From positions 310,001-374,000 of the forward strand of contig NZ_CP126625.1 of NCBI RefSeq assembly GCF_030219325.1: DNA of 64,000 nt, in the 5' to 3' direction. The notes below the pieces were generated by a model. It was not told the DNA's origin. It did no database searches and saw only the letters and a program-made list of their open reading frames with translations. Shown piece by piece: positions 8,312-16,680 of this stretch (position 1 is the stretch's first letter; the number at the start of each line of letters is the position of its first letter). The DNA is from Geothrix sp. (GTDB lineage: Bacteria > Acidobacteriota > Holophagae > Holophagales > Holophagaceae). Position numbers and translations under genes: made by a program.

Positions 8312-9253
8312 TCATTCCTCCGCACGCCCTTCCTCCAATTTGGTGAAGGGGATAGGTCGCTTGGTCGGCTTCCTCTCAGATCGAAGGTGTTTGGCCAGAT
8401 CGGATTGGAGCCCTCGTACAACATAATCCTGAAGGAGGGCATCTGCCTTCATCTCTCGGATTTCCGCCATCTCGTGCAGACCGGCAACCTGATGTGGAGG
8501 CAACTCGTACAGCACCTCCTCTCGGAGGGCACCCTCGGTTGGTTTCAACGCCACCTGCAGACGTTCCAGGCGTTCCAACCGCCGGTTGGGTTCAATTCCG
8601 TGAACCTTGATGGACTTGGGGCAGAGGTCCAGAACAATGGGTTGATGCGTAGTTCGATACTCCTCATCGCAACTGCACGCGTTCACATAGGTGGTGACCT
8701 TGGATCGAGCTACCCCGTACGAGTCATGGATGTGCCCGAACACATGAACCCGAGGCCGAACGGCGGCGAGTCTGATCTTCAGTTCTTCACAACCGAGGTG
8801 AGGGCCGCCATGTACTTGATCGAGCATCCCTCTTGGAGGTCCATGGGTGATCAAGACCTCCGTGTCCAACGGGATCTTGTTCCAGACCTGACGGAGGGCG
8901 GGTCCATTGCGCGGCAGATTGAACGCCCAGTCACAAAACCAGGGCTGCCAGGGTGAACCCCAGAACTTGACGCCCTCAATCTCAACCCCGGAGTCCTGGA
9001 GGTAGGTGATGCCAGGGTTGGCTCTCAAAAGCTGGGCGGCTCCGTCGGGATCATGCTGAAAGAGCCAATCATGGTTACCCGCCACGAGGATTTTATGCCG
9101 GTGCGGGCGGGTTGAAAACCAAGCTAAAAAGCGGTTCACCTCCAGGCTGGTCCCTTGCCCGGTGGCATCTCCGGCGTGGATGAGAATGTCTCCACGTGGA
9201 ATGTTCAGGGTCTTGTGGGTGTTGTGAGTGTCGGAGATGCACACAAGGCGCAT
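8312..9253 (-). CDS. Calcineurin-like metallophosphoesterase with extra C-terminus
   Basis: 313 residues from ATG 9253 with AAGGAG upstream. The metal-binding motifs are in order: SDTHNTH near residue 8, HAGDATGQG (~27), VAGNHDWLF (~58), THGPPRG (~135) and FGHIHDSYG (~172). This is a small cytosolic phosphoesterase of the rhamnogalacturonan/MPPED-like group; substrate unknown. After ~residue 215 comes a charged helical tail of about 100 residues (RRLERLERLQVALKPTE...RSERKPTKRPIPF) that typical short members lack. It lies in the same orientation as the ParS-type gene but 200 bp away, so coupling is unclear. Confidence 0.82.
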   Translation of the reverse strand: MRLVCISDTHNTHKTLNIPRGDILIHAGDATGQGTSLEVNRFLAWFSTRPHRHKILVAGNHDWLFQHDPDGAAQLLRANPGITYLQDSGVEIEGVKFWGSPWQPWFCDWAFNLPRNGPALRQVWNKIPLDTEVLITHGPPRGMLDQVHGGPHLGCEELKIRLAAVRPRVHVFGHIHDSYGVARSKVTTYVNACSCDEEYRTTHQPIVLDLCPKSIKVHGIEPNRRLERLERLQVALKPTEGALREEVLYELPPHQVAGLHEMAEIREMKADALLQDYVVRGLQSDLAKHLRSERKPTKRPIPFTKLEEGRAEE

Positions 9254-9479
9254 GGAACTCCTTCGTAGGAGGTTGATGATGGTTAACCAGAGGGAGTCCT
9301 AACCCTGCCTAGGCCGCACATGGACGGATCTGTCGCCCGTGAAACCCCAATGCCAGGAGCCGCCACCCTGCCAGCCCGGCTCTGCAGTGCGTGCTTCGGC
9401 TGTAGAGATTCGGCGACATGATTCCACCCAAATGGCCCACTGTTGCTCGCCCTGGTGTTTGATTTGCTTGCCCATCCGA

Positions 9480-9875
9480 TCACTCCAGGTCCTGCCCGGT
9501 TTCCGGGTTACCAGGGCCTCCGTGATGATCCCCCGGGTCACCCAGATCATGACTAATGAGGTAATTCCTGGATTCGTCTGGGGTGATCTTGAGGGCAGCC
9601 TTCCGAGTCATGGCGAAATCACAGAACTCCCTTGAGAATCGGAAGTACCTCGTCTCATTTCCTTCTGGTGCGACCTGAAAACCTGTGGCCAGAACGTACC
9701 ATTCGTAAGGGACCAAGACTGCCACGGGCTCGCGCCTGCGTTTGGCCCTACAGATGCGAATGTGGGCGCCCTTATCGATCTGGTTCAGGCACCGCCAAAG
9801 GTGGCGATCGGCCTTCCTCATGGCAAGAAGGAGGTGAAGAGGATCGTTCTTGCACACGCGTAGATTCCCTCTCAT
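9480..9875 (-). CDS. Possible Phd/YefM-like antitoxin-type protein
   Basis: 131 residues from ATG 9875; a TTG precedes it directly. The stretch 'AHIRICRAKRRREPVAVLVPYEWYVLATG' resembles the strand-turn-strand plus helix of Phd/YefM antitoxins (…grepvAVLVp-eey…). The rest, including a Gly/Pro-rich end, is not recognisable. No toxin partner is seen. The call is weak; it may be a small unrelated protein. The 226 bp between it and the phosphoesterase gene hold no recognised feature. Confidence 0.35.
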   Translation of the reverse strand: MRGNLRVCKNDPLHLLLAMRKADRHLWRCLNQIDKGAHIRICRAKRRREPVAVLVPYEWYVLATGFQVAPEGNETRYFRFSREFCDFAMTRKAALKITPDESRNYLISHDLGDPGDHHGGPGNPETGQDLE

Positions 9876-9948
9876 CAAACGGTCCTGACCAAGTGATTCG
9901 GTCCCTCAATGTAATCTCCTGAAAACCGCTTGCACACTATATTTGCGC

Positions 9949-10025
9949 GTCGAATAGAGAGTCGAATAGCGAGTCGAATAGGGAGTCGAATGAGGCTAAT
10001 TTTTGGGCCAGTTCGTCGAATAGAA
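9949..10025. repeat. 12-bp tandem repeat, four copies plus one outlier
   Basis: Unit GTCGAATAGNGA at 9949-9960, 9961-9972 and 9973-9984, a degenerate fourth at 9985-9996 and a detached copy at 10014-10025 (GTCGAATAGAAA). Too short and regular for CRISPR. It lies ~200 bp upstream of the cassette-like ORF and ~75 bp upstream of the Phd-like gene, so iteron-like protein binding is one possibility. Confidence 0.75.
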
Positions 10026-10222
10026 AGGTAAGTGAATCGCCCGACCGGATGTGATAGCGTCTGCCCACATCGAGACGATCCCGTCTCGGTAAGCCGTGGT
10101 GACGTCATGCACTGTAGAGGCCGCTCTAGATCCGAATTGGATGCGTATGGCCGATACTCAGGAAAGCCTCATAAATGCTGGCTTAGGTTGCACAGCATCG
10201 AGCGAATCAAGAAGGTGGCGTG

Positions 10223-10576
10223 ATGGTCTCAATACTTGAAGAGTTTCAAACCCGTTTCCCGCGCCTCTTCGAGGGGTTTCCGGGTCCAGCGTATTTCGAC
10301 ATTGGGCCTGGTTGGTATGGCCTCGTTGCCGGCCTACTGGAGAAACTGGATGCTATGAACTTCCAAGACCTTCGGGTATTCCAGATCAAACAGAAGTTCG
10401 GCGGACTTAGGTGCAATCTTGAGGGTTCCTGGAACGACGAGGCCTCAGCCTTGATCAGGCACGCTGAGGAGGCGTCCTTCCACATTTGCGAACAATGTGG
10501 GTGGGATGCCACATGCCTCCATGAAGAGACCTTGTGCGCTGCATGCAGAGGCGATCGATATAAGCCCCTCCCCTGA
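10223..10576 (+). CDS. Cassette-borne hypothetical protein with C-terminal zinc motif
   Basis: 117 residues from ATG 10223 (a GTG directly precedes it; AAGGTGG upstream). The layout 'RFPRLFEGF…IGPGWYGLVAGLLEKL…FQIKQKFGGLR…ALIRHAEEASFHICEQCG…CAACRG' belongs to a family I know only as hypothetical proteins of phages and integron cassettes. Its members have a conserved 'Q-x-K-x-KFGgLR' segment and end in two CxxC pairs, likely binding zinc. Function unknown. The stop lies 9 bp before an attC site, exactly as in an integron gene cassette. Confidence 0.65.
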   Translation: MVSILEEFQTRFPRLFEGFPGPAYFDIGPGWYGLVAGLLEKLDAMNFQDLRVFQIKQKFGGLRCNLEGSWNDEASALIRHAEEASFHICEQCGWDATCLHEETLCAACRGDRYKPLP

Positions 10577-10585
10577 AGATCAGCT

Positions 10586-10709
10586 GCCTAACGGATGAAG
10601 CTCAGCAGCAATTCCTGCACCAAGGTGATGAGCGGAGCCGAGACAGCGGAATGATGTGAGAAAGCGGAAAGCAAAGCAGGCGGGATCCGAGTTGAGCCAA
10701 GGGTTAGGC
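10586..10709 (+). other. attC recombination site (integron cassette type)
   Basis: 124 bp with all four boxes. R'' is GCCTAAC (10586-10592), L'' GCTCAGC (10600-10606), L' GTTGAGC (10691-10697) and R' GTTAGGC (10703-10709). R'' and R' are perfect complements fitting RYYYAAC / GTTRRRY, L'/L'' pair with one mismatch, and the L'-R' spacer is 5 bp. The inner arms also pair (CCTGC with GCAGG). No integrase gene is in the window. Confidence 0.68.
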
Positions 10710-10734
10710 CGGTATCTTTGGTGGAAATCACCTG

Positions 10735-11121
10735 TTAGGCCCAAGTGAACTTCCGTTCACTGTCTCTGTAATCGATCTTAATAATCTGTAATATATCTGG
10801 CCATGATTCTTGGAAAGTGTAACCCTCGAGCGTATCAAGCACTCCATCTGTGACAAACAAGTTGAACCCAGCACCAGATTCGAGACCATTCATCTGCACA
10901 ATAACATCTGATATCACAAAGTCCTTTCCTTTGAGTAATGATGGAATTGGGGACTTCATGGAAATCTCTAATTTCGTGAAAAACCCAACCCCAGTAGTTT
11001 TTCTTTCTCGATTAACAATATTATTTATTTGATCCTTTAGTAACCCGAGAAGGGGATCATTCCCCTCTACAATTTTGGCTAGAATCAAATTTTCGAAATC
11101 ATCCCACTCAAATTCATTCAT
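10735..11121 (-). CDS. Putative immunity protein of the RHS toxin
   Basis: 128 residues from ATG 11121, with AGGTGA at ideal spacing that overlaps the toxin stop codon region (toxin ends at 11127). Acidic N-terminus (MNEFEWDDFENLILAKIVEGND); beta-rich body ending 'GAGFNLFVTDGVLDTLEGYTFQESWPDILQIIKIDY'. That ending resembles small immunity-like proteins with the 'LEGyTydEpWP' motif. Position directly behind the toxin's C-terminal domain is the main argument. A/T-rich codon use unlike the rest of the operon suggests that toxin tip and immunity gene were exchanged together. Confidence 0.6.
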   Translation of the reverse strand: MNEFEWDDFENLILAKIVEGNDPLLGLLKDQINNIVNRERKTTGVGFFTKLEISMKSPIPSLLKGKDFVISDVIVQMNGLESGAGFNLFVTDGVLDTLEGYTFQESWPDILQIIKIDYRDSERKFTWA

Positions 11122-11126
11122 CAGAT

Positions 11127-14100
11127 TCACCTATAAAATGCGTTGCCGAATACCGGGTTCCCATTAATTACATTGCCAGTGGCTGTAAATATTTGACCAC
11201 CAACGTTAACCGTAACCTCAAATGGACCATTTCCACGTCCTTGGGCTGCTGCTATTGCTGCGTTTTCAATTGCCTGATAAGCCTGAGTTCTATCGCCACC
11301 AAACTGGCTAAGCAGAGCATCGAAGTTATGTCCTCGACCACCGCTAAAAACATGATCTATTGCATTTTGTAATGCACTACTGGCTCTATTCAGGGCATTT
11401 CTCAAATTGCTTGGAACTGGGCCACCACCATCTTCGAACAACTCAAACAGCAATCTCAAACAAGCGACTCTCGCTGCCAGAGAAGGAAGCCTCAGACAAT
11501 TCATGATTGAAGCATCACAAGACGTGAGGCCTTGAAGCCCTAATGGATCAATGTTGTTCAAAGGATTATTGCCAACATATGAATAAACGTTGGAACCGTC
11601 TGGAAGGCTCTCTGCATCGACTGAAGAGATCAATTTCGTGACAACTCCAGCCCGCAGCATCCCCGTGAGCCCAGGTGTAATAAGGCGCGTTGGATTCATG
11701 ATTGGATCCCGACTAATCCAGCGTCCAGCATTCGGGTCATAGGCGCGGTGGAGCGCAAGATTTAGCCCACTCTGCGCATGCCAGAGGTACCCAGTGAGCC
11801 CAAACAAGCTGTCCTTAACGCCCTGGACCTTCGTCAAGCGTCCATAGGGATCGTAGTCATACCGCGCCCTCACGTTCTGGCTCACGTCTACAAGCTCACG
11901 AATCGAGCCTAGGTGATCCCGGGTGTAGAGAAGGATCGTTCCATCGCTATCCACAAAGCCTTGGCTGTAGAAGCGCTTGGTGACGTTGGCGCCTGTGCTG
12001 TCGCGCTCTTCCGCGATCTCCACGCCATCCCAAAGGTACTTCTTGTCGCTCGTAATCTGGAGCGTCTGAGTGGCGTCTGGGTCTTTCTCAATGATCTCGA
12101 CGCGCCTTCCAAGCCCGTCATAACCAAATTCACTTCTGTGCCCAGTGGCAATGATGGTGACGGTAACGAGACGGTTTTCCGCGTCCCACTCGAAGGTTCG
12201 GACTCCATCACTGATGAGGTTCCCGTTGAGGTCGTAGGCCAGAGTCGCGGAATTGGATCCTCCACTCACCACAACCGTGGCCTCATCCTTCACGTTCACG
12301 TCTGCCACGCTTGTTGCGGTCACGGTATAGGTTCCGAAAGTATTCGGAGCTGTGTAGGCCCCCGTGGATGCATTGATGGTTCCGCCTGATGCTGACCAAG
12401 TCACGGCAGTGTTGGCACTCCCCTCCACTATGGCCGTGAACGTGAATTGCGCCCCCTTGGCCAATGAGGTGGCATTTGGACTGACTGCCACAGTGATCTT
12501 CCCAGTCGACACTTGAACGGTAGCGACCGCCGACTTGGTGGGGTCGGCCATACTTGTTGCGACCAGATGGTAGATACCGGGGCTCCCGGGGGCGGTGTAG
12601 TGTCCACCCTTGTCTACGGAACCACCTCCCGTTTCCTGCACTCCCCAGGCCACCCTCTGATCAGTAAAACCCAACAGAGTCGCTGTGAAGGAATGGGCTG
12701 CTCCCGGGGCCAAGCTAATGGAATCTGGTGAGACCTCGACTTCCTTCGGAATCACAACAGAGGCTGTTGCCGAGAGCCCTGAATTGAGTGGGCCCAGCGC
12801 CTGAATATGGAAGAGGCCCGCAGTAAGTGGAGTGGAATAAACCCCACTAGCATTGATGGTGCCGCCACCAGCTTCCTGCACGCTCCAAGTGACCTGAGGA
12901 GATTGATCTCTTGTGTCCCTGGCGATAAAAAGTTGGTTGTACCCGATTGGTAGAACGGTGACGCTGGGATAGATCGACAGTGCAAGCGGTGTCACGCTGA
13001 GGGTGAAGCTAGATTGCACTGATGTCCCGGCGGGATTGGTCACTGTGAGCTGGAAGTTGGTTGTCTGGTTTGGGGTCGCACTTACCACTTGTCCACTGTC
13101 GACACCGAATATTGTGATACTCGGATTGATCTGAATGGAGCCTGTCCCTCCACTGAAAACCCCCTTATAGGTGGTGCTATCGCCCTGATTGATGGGGTTC
13201 TTGAGGGGTGCGAATGAGCTGATCACGGGGAGAGGAAGGATTGGAATCAACTTTGTGGCAGTGGCCTGCACACCACCCAGGTTCGTAACCGTGCAGGTCA
13301 AGGTGCAGGTACCTACTGGCCCAGGAGTAAATACCACAGCGGGGGTCGTGGTCGAGGAAGTGATGGTTCCTCCTGCAATGGACCATGCGTAGGTGCCACT
13401 CTGGTTAGGCACGGTGCAGTTGGCAGAGATGCCCGTCGTCACGGCTGTGGGGGCCGATATGTTTGGGTCGGGAAGCCCGGCAACTGACACAGTCGCTGTT
13501 TGGGTCTGCACCCTGCCAACCGAATTTGCCACGGAGAGGGTGTAAGTTGTCGTTGAGTTAGGCCGGTCCTGAATCGAAAAACCAGAACTGACATTCCAGT
13601 ACCCACCAAGGCTCGAAGTGAGATTCGCTGACGTGCCGACAAACGCCCCAGTCACGGTGACCAAGCCCATACTTGCAACGGTTGTGGGGGTCGCATTCAG
13701 GGCTGTGATCGAAGGATTCGCAATCACAGTGACTGTCTTGGTGGCCGTGGCCTGAACCCCAGCGGCATTGGTTATCGTGCATCCTAGCGTGATGGTTCCA
13801 GGGGCAGCACCAGTAGCAAATGAAAGGGCGTTGGCTGTGGTACTACCGGAGGCCGTTCCTCCGACAATGGTCCAGAGGTAGGTGCATCCTGCCTGATATG
13901 GCACGGAGGCCGTGTAACTCTGAGATGAGTAGCTGTTGATGTAGCTCAGCGTAATCGTGTCATCCGCCTGAATCGTTGCAATCGGGGCAGGAGGAACAGT
14001 GACTGTAGCTGTGCCTGTGGCGGTGATGCCGGCGTCATTTGTGACGGATACGGTATAGGTTTTTGTCTGGGTTGGGTTAATGGTCTTGGCAACACCAGAG

Positions 14101-16670
14101 GTCACGGCACCAACACCCATGTCGATAACGCCGGTTCCGCCCGTAAAGGAGGGGGTGAGAGTTACGGCGGTACCAGGCGTCACATTGGCCGGGGTAGCAG
14201 TGAACGAGTTGATGGCTGGTGCCGCAACACAGGTAGCCGTGTTCGTGAACGTCGATGGAACGCCAGCCTTGGTTACAACACACTGAAGCGTGACCGTCCC
14301 CACCCCCGTAGCCTTGTAATACATCGAGTAGGCTGTGCCCCCGCTGATGATCGTCCCGCCAGTGACGGTCCACACATACGTGCTGGCTGCGTCGTAGGGC
14401 ACTGACGCCCAGGATCCAGTGTCATTGAGCGTAACGGGTGTCTTGAGGGTGATGCCTCCAGGTGAACTGGGATTCACCGTGATATTGACCTGGCTAGTGG
14501 CGGTGATTCCGGCTGCATTTTTTACTACCAGGTAATAACTGATGCTGCCCTTCGGGGAAGCCGGGTACACCGATCCGGAGGCCACGACGCCGCCCCCAGG
14601 AGTTAAGGTGGCAACCCCACCACTAAATGTGGGAGTCAAATTGATGCTCTGGCCGGAGGTGATCGTCGTGGCACTTGCTGTGAATGAGGTGATCAATGGG
14701 GCAGCAACGATTGTTACAGTCGCGCTTCCCGACCGCACCACGCCAGCAGGGCTGGTAATTTGACAGGTGAGCGTACAGGTTCCGACTGAACCAGCCGTGT
14801 AATACACCGTGTTGCTGGTTCCCCCTGAAGTAATGGTTCCACCTACGATGGACCATAGGTATGAGGAACCGCCCACGTAAGCCACTGAAGCTGACTGCGA
14901 AGTGGCCGTAGTTACTGGTGAGGTGGCCGCCACCGTCGAATTGGGCCCGTAAGGATCCACATTGACGGTGACGTTTGAAGTCACTTTGGTCCCTGCCGAA
15001 TTGGTTACAGACAGGTAGTAGGTGTGGCTCCCAACCGGAGTCACTGTCACTCCTGTGCCTGAACTGACCTGACCAAGACCAGAATCGATGTAGCCAACGC
15101 CATTGGCAAAGGATGGTGTCAGGACACAGGACTGACCGGGGGTCAGATTCAACTTGCTTGAAGTGAACGAGGAAATCGTAGGTGGTAGGACGCCTGTAAG
15201 GGTGATGGACTGAGTTTGAAAAACGCCTACCGGGTTTGTGACCTTGCACGTCAAGGTGTAGGAACCCACCGATGGAATTGTGTAGGAGACTGAACTGCTC
15301 GTGGCCCCGCTGGTGATGGTTCCACCCGGCAAGGTCCAAGCGTAGGTGGTCCCAGCCACAAAGGAGTAGGGCACGGAAGCAGAATTACTAACACCCACCG
15401 TGACTGTGGTGGGACCGGAAATTTGGGCACTTGGGGAGGCAGGCACCGTGACAGTAACAGGCTGTTGGATCTGGGTACCGGCAGCATTGGTGACGCAGAG
15501 GGAATAGGAAGTCGTGGCCAATGGGTTGACTGTGACCGAGAACGGACTGATCACCTTCCCTATCCCCCCGCTGATAACTCCATTGCCATTGGCGAACGTC
15601 CCAATAAGCACAGCCGCCCCACCCGAGGCCACATTAGCTGGGGTCGCCGTGTAGGAGACGATCTGAGGTGCGGCCACCACTGGGATAGTGGCCACGCGGG
15701 TGGAAGGAACCCCGTATTGGTTGGTCACTGTAAGAGTGACTGTGCAACTGCCAATCGCGGATGGAATAACGTAACAGTAGTTGCTGGTAGCCCCTGGATA
15801 GGCCGCTAGGGTTCCGCCAGCGACCGACCAGGCCCAGGTACACCCTGCCTGGATAGGTGAGATGGGAGAAACAGTGTTCTGGATACCTGCCGTCAACGCA
15901 GAGGGAACAGAAATGGATGCATCTGGTGGAACCGCAGTCACGGTTGCTGTCGCCGAAACGGAGGTCCCAGCCACATTGGTTACCGTCAGGGTGTAGGTCT
16001 TAGTGGTGGTTGGATGAACAGAAATCGCCACCCCACTTGTAACTGACCCGACTCCTTGATCTATAACCCCCGTACCACCCGAGAAGGTGGGAGTTAAAGC
16101 CAGGGTAACGCCGGCCGGGTAACTACCCTCACCCGTCAGAGAATTAATGCTGGGCGCAGCTACAAGGTTGACAGTCTGGCTTCCCGTATTGGACCCACCA
16201 GCATTGGTCACGAGGCATTGAAGGGTAAGGGTCGCTCCGGTTCCAGCATGAAAATAGGTGGTGGATGAATTGGAATAACCCTGAGCCAGGGTGCCGCCCG
16301 TGATGGTCCATTGATATGTGTTGCCGGCAACATCCGGTACAGAAGCCGCGAGATACTGGGCGCCGACAGTCGCATTGGCAGGTGCCGATATCGTGGCATC
16401 CGGGGCGGCGAATGCCAAGGACGTGGCGGAGTGGAAGCTTGCTGGCACGGCTCCCAGGGATTGGCTTGGTAAACAAAGCATTCCAAGAACCGCGAGTAGA
16501 GCAAACAGGGGGCGCTCTCCTGAGATGGCTCTACCCGTGAGGTGCGCGGAAACCTGATTCACTGAAATCAGACAGTGGGAGTTCTCTTGACTTGGTGTCT
16601 CAACAGAATGCAGTGAGGTCTTCAGCATGAGGAGCCTTAGGAAGTAGAAGGGGGGGATCGAGAGATTCAT
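11127..16670 (-). CDS. Ig-repeat RHS protein with C-terminal toxin tip
   Basis: 1847 residues from ATG 16670 (a TTG at 16712 gives a less likely longer form). N-terminal hydrophobic stretch 'LFALLAVLGMLCLPSQSLGA' looks like a signal or anchor. Next are seven tandem copies of a two-module Ig-like unit of about 185 residues, marked by 'TY-W-I-GGT' and 'TYTLTVTN-AG', then three BIG2-like modules ('LA-GA--FTA…AVTWS…GGTINAS'). The RHS core follows: 'YDLNGNLISDGVRTFEWDAENRLV', 'RDHLGSIRELVD', 'YDPYGRL', 'NVYSYVGNNPLNNIDPLGL'. The last ~140 residues after 'DPLGL' are a variable tip (HNFDALLSQFGGDRTQAYQ…FGNAFYR), a presumed toxin of unknown activity. Contact-dependent or released antagonism is the usual role. 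Confidence 0.82.
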   Translation of the reverse strand: MNLSIPPFYFLRLLMLKTSLHSVETPSQENSHCLISVNQVSAHLTGRAISGERPLFALLAVLGMLCLPSQSLGAVPASFHSATSLAFAAPDATISAPANATVGAQYLAASVPDVAGNTYQWTITGGTLAQGYSNSSTTYFHAGTGATLTLQCLVTNAGGSNTGSQTVNLVAAPSINSLTGEGSYPAGVTLALTPTFSGGTGVIDQGVGSVTSGVAISVHPTTTKTYTLTVTNVAGTSVSATATVTAVPPDASISVPSALTAGIQNTVSPISPIQAGCTWAWSVAGGTLAAYPGATSNYCYVIPSAIGSCTVTLTVTNQYGVPSTRVATIPVVAAPQIVSYTATPANVASGGAAVLIGTFANGNGVISGGIGKVISPFSVTVNPLATTSYSLCVTNAAGTQIQQPVTVTVPASPSAQISGPTTVTVGVSNSASVPYSFVAGTTYAWTLPGGTITSGATSSSVSYTIPSVGSYTLTCKVTNPVGVFQTQSITLTGVLPPTISSFTSSKLNLTPGQSCVLTPSFANGVGYIDSGLGQVSSGTGVTVTPVGSHTYYLSVTNSAGTKVTSNVTVNVDPYGPNSTVAATSPVTTATSQSASVAYVGGSSYLWSIVGGTITSGGTSNTVYYTAGSVGTCTLTCQITSPAGVVRSGSATVTIVAAPLITSFTASATTITSGQSINLTPTFSGGVATLTPGGGVVASGSVYPASPKGSISYYLVVKNAAGITATSQVNITVNPSSPGGITLKTPVTLNDTGSWASVPYDAASTYVWTVTGGTIISGGTAYSMYYKATGVGTVTLQCVVTKAGVPSTFTNTATCVAAPAINSFTATPANVTPGTAVTLTPSFTGGTGVIDMGVGAVTSGVAKTINPTQTKTYTVSVTNDAGITATGTATVTVPPAPIATIQADDTITLSYINSYSSQSYTASVPYQAGCTYLWTIVGGTASGSTTANALSFATGAAPGTITLGCTITNAAGVQATATKTVTVIANPSITALNATPTTVASMGLVTVTGAFVGTSANLTSSLGGYWNVSSGFSIQDRPNSTTTYTLSVANSVGRVQTQTATVSVAGLPDPNISAPTAVTTGISANCTVPNQSGTYAWSIAGGTITSSTTTPAVVFTPGPVGTCTLTCTVTNLGGVQATATKLIPILPLPVISSFAPLKNPINQGDSTTYKGVFSGGTGSIQINPSITIFGVDSGQVVSATPNQTTNFQLTVTNPAGTSVQSSFTLSVTPLALSIYPSVTVLPIGYNQLFIARDTRDQSPQVTWSVQEAGGGTINASGVYSTPLTAGLFHIQALGPLNSGLSATASVVIPKEVEVSPDSISLAPGAAHSFTATLLGFTDQRVAWGVQETGGGSVDKGGHYTAPGSPGIYHLVATSMADPTKSAVATVQVSTGKITVAVSPNATSLAKGAQFTFTAIVEGSANTAVTWSASGGTINASTGAYTAPNTFGTYTVTATSVADVNVKDEATVVVSGGSNSATLAYDLNGNLISDGVRTFEWDAENRLVTVTIIATGHRSEFGYDGLGRRVEIIEKDPDATQTLQITSDKKYLWDGVEIAEERDSTGANVTKRFYSQGFVDSDGTILLYTRDHLGSIRELVDVSQNVRARYDYDPYGRLTKVQGVKDSLFGLTGYLWHAQSGLNLALHRAYDPNAGRWISRDPIMNPTRLITPGLTGMLRAGVVTKLISSVDAESLPDGSNVYSYVGNNPLNNIDPLGLQGLTSCDASIMNCLRLPSLAARVACLRLLFELFEDGGGPVPSNLRNALNRASSALQNAIDHVFSGGRGHNFDALLSQFGGDRTQAYQAIENAAIAAAQGRGNGPFEVTVNVGGQIFTATGNVINGNPVFGNAFYR

Positions 16671-16680
16671 TGTTCGAGCC

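Noticed and set aside
7750-8956. Plus-strand ORFs over the ParS-type and phosphoesterase genes
   Set aside because: Mirror frames; the minus-strand genes have intact family motifs and good ribosome sites.
9949-10025. CRISPR array
   Set aside because: Units of 12 bp without spacers; no cas genes.
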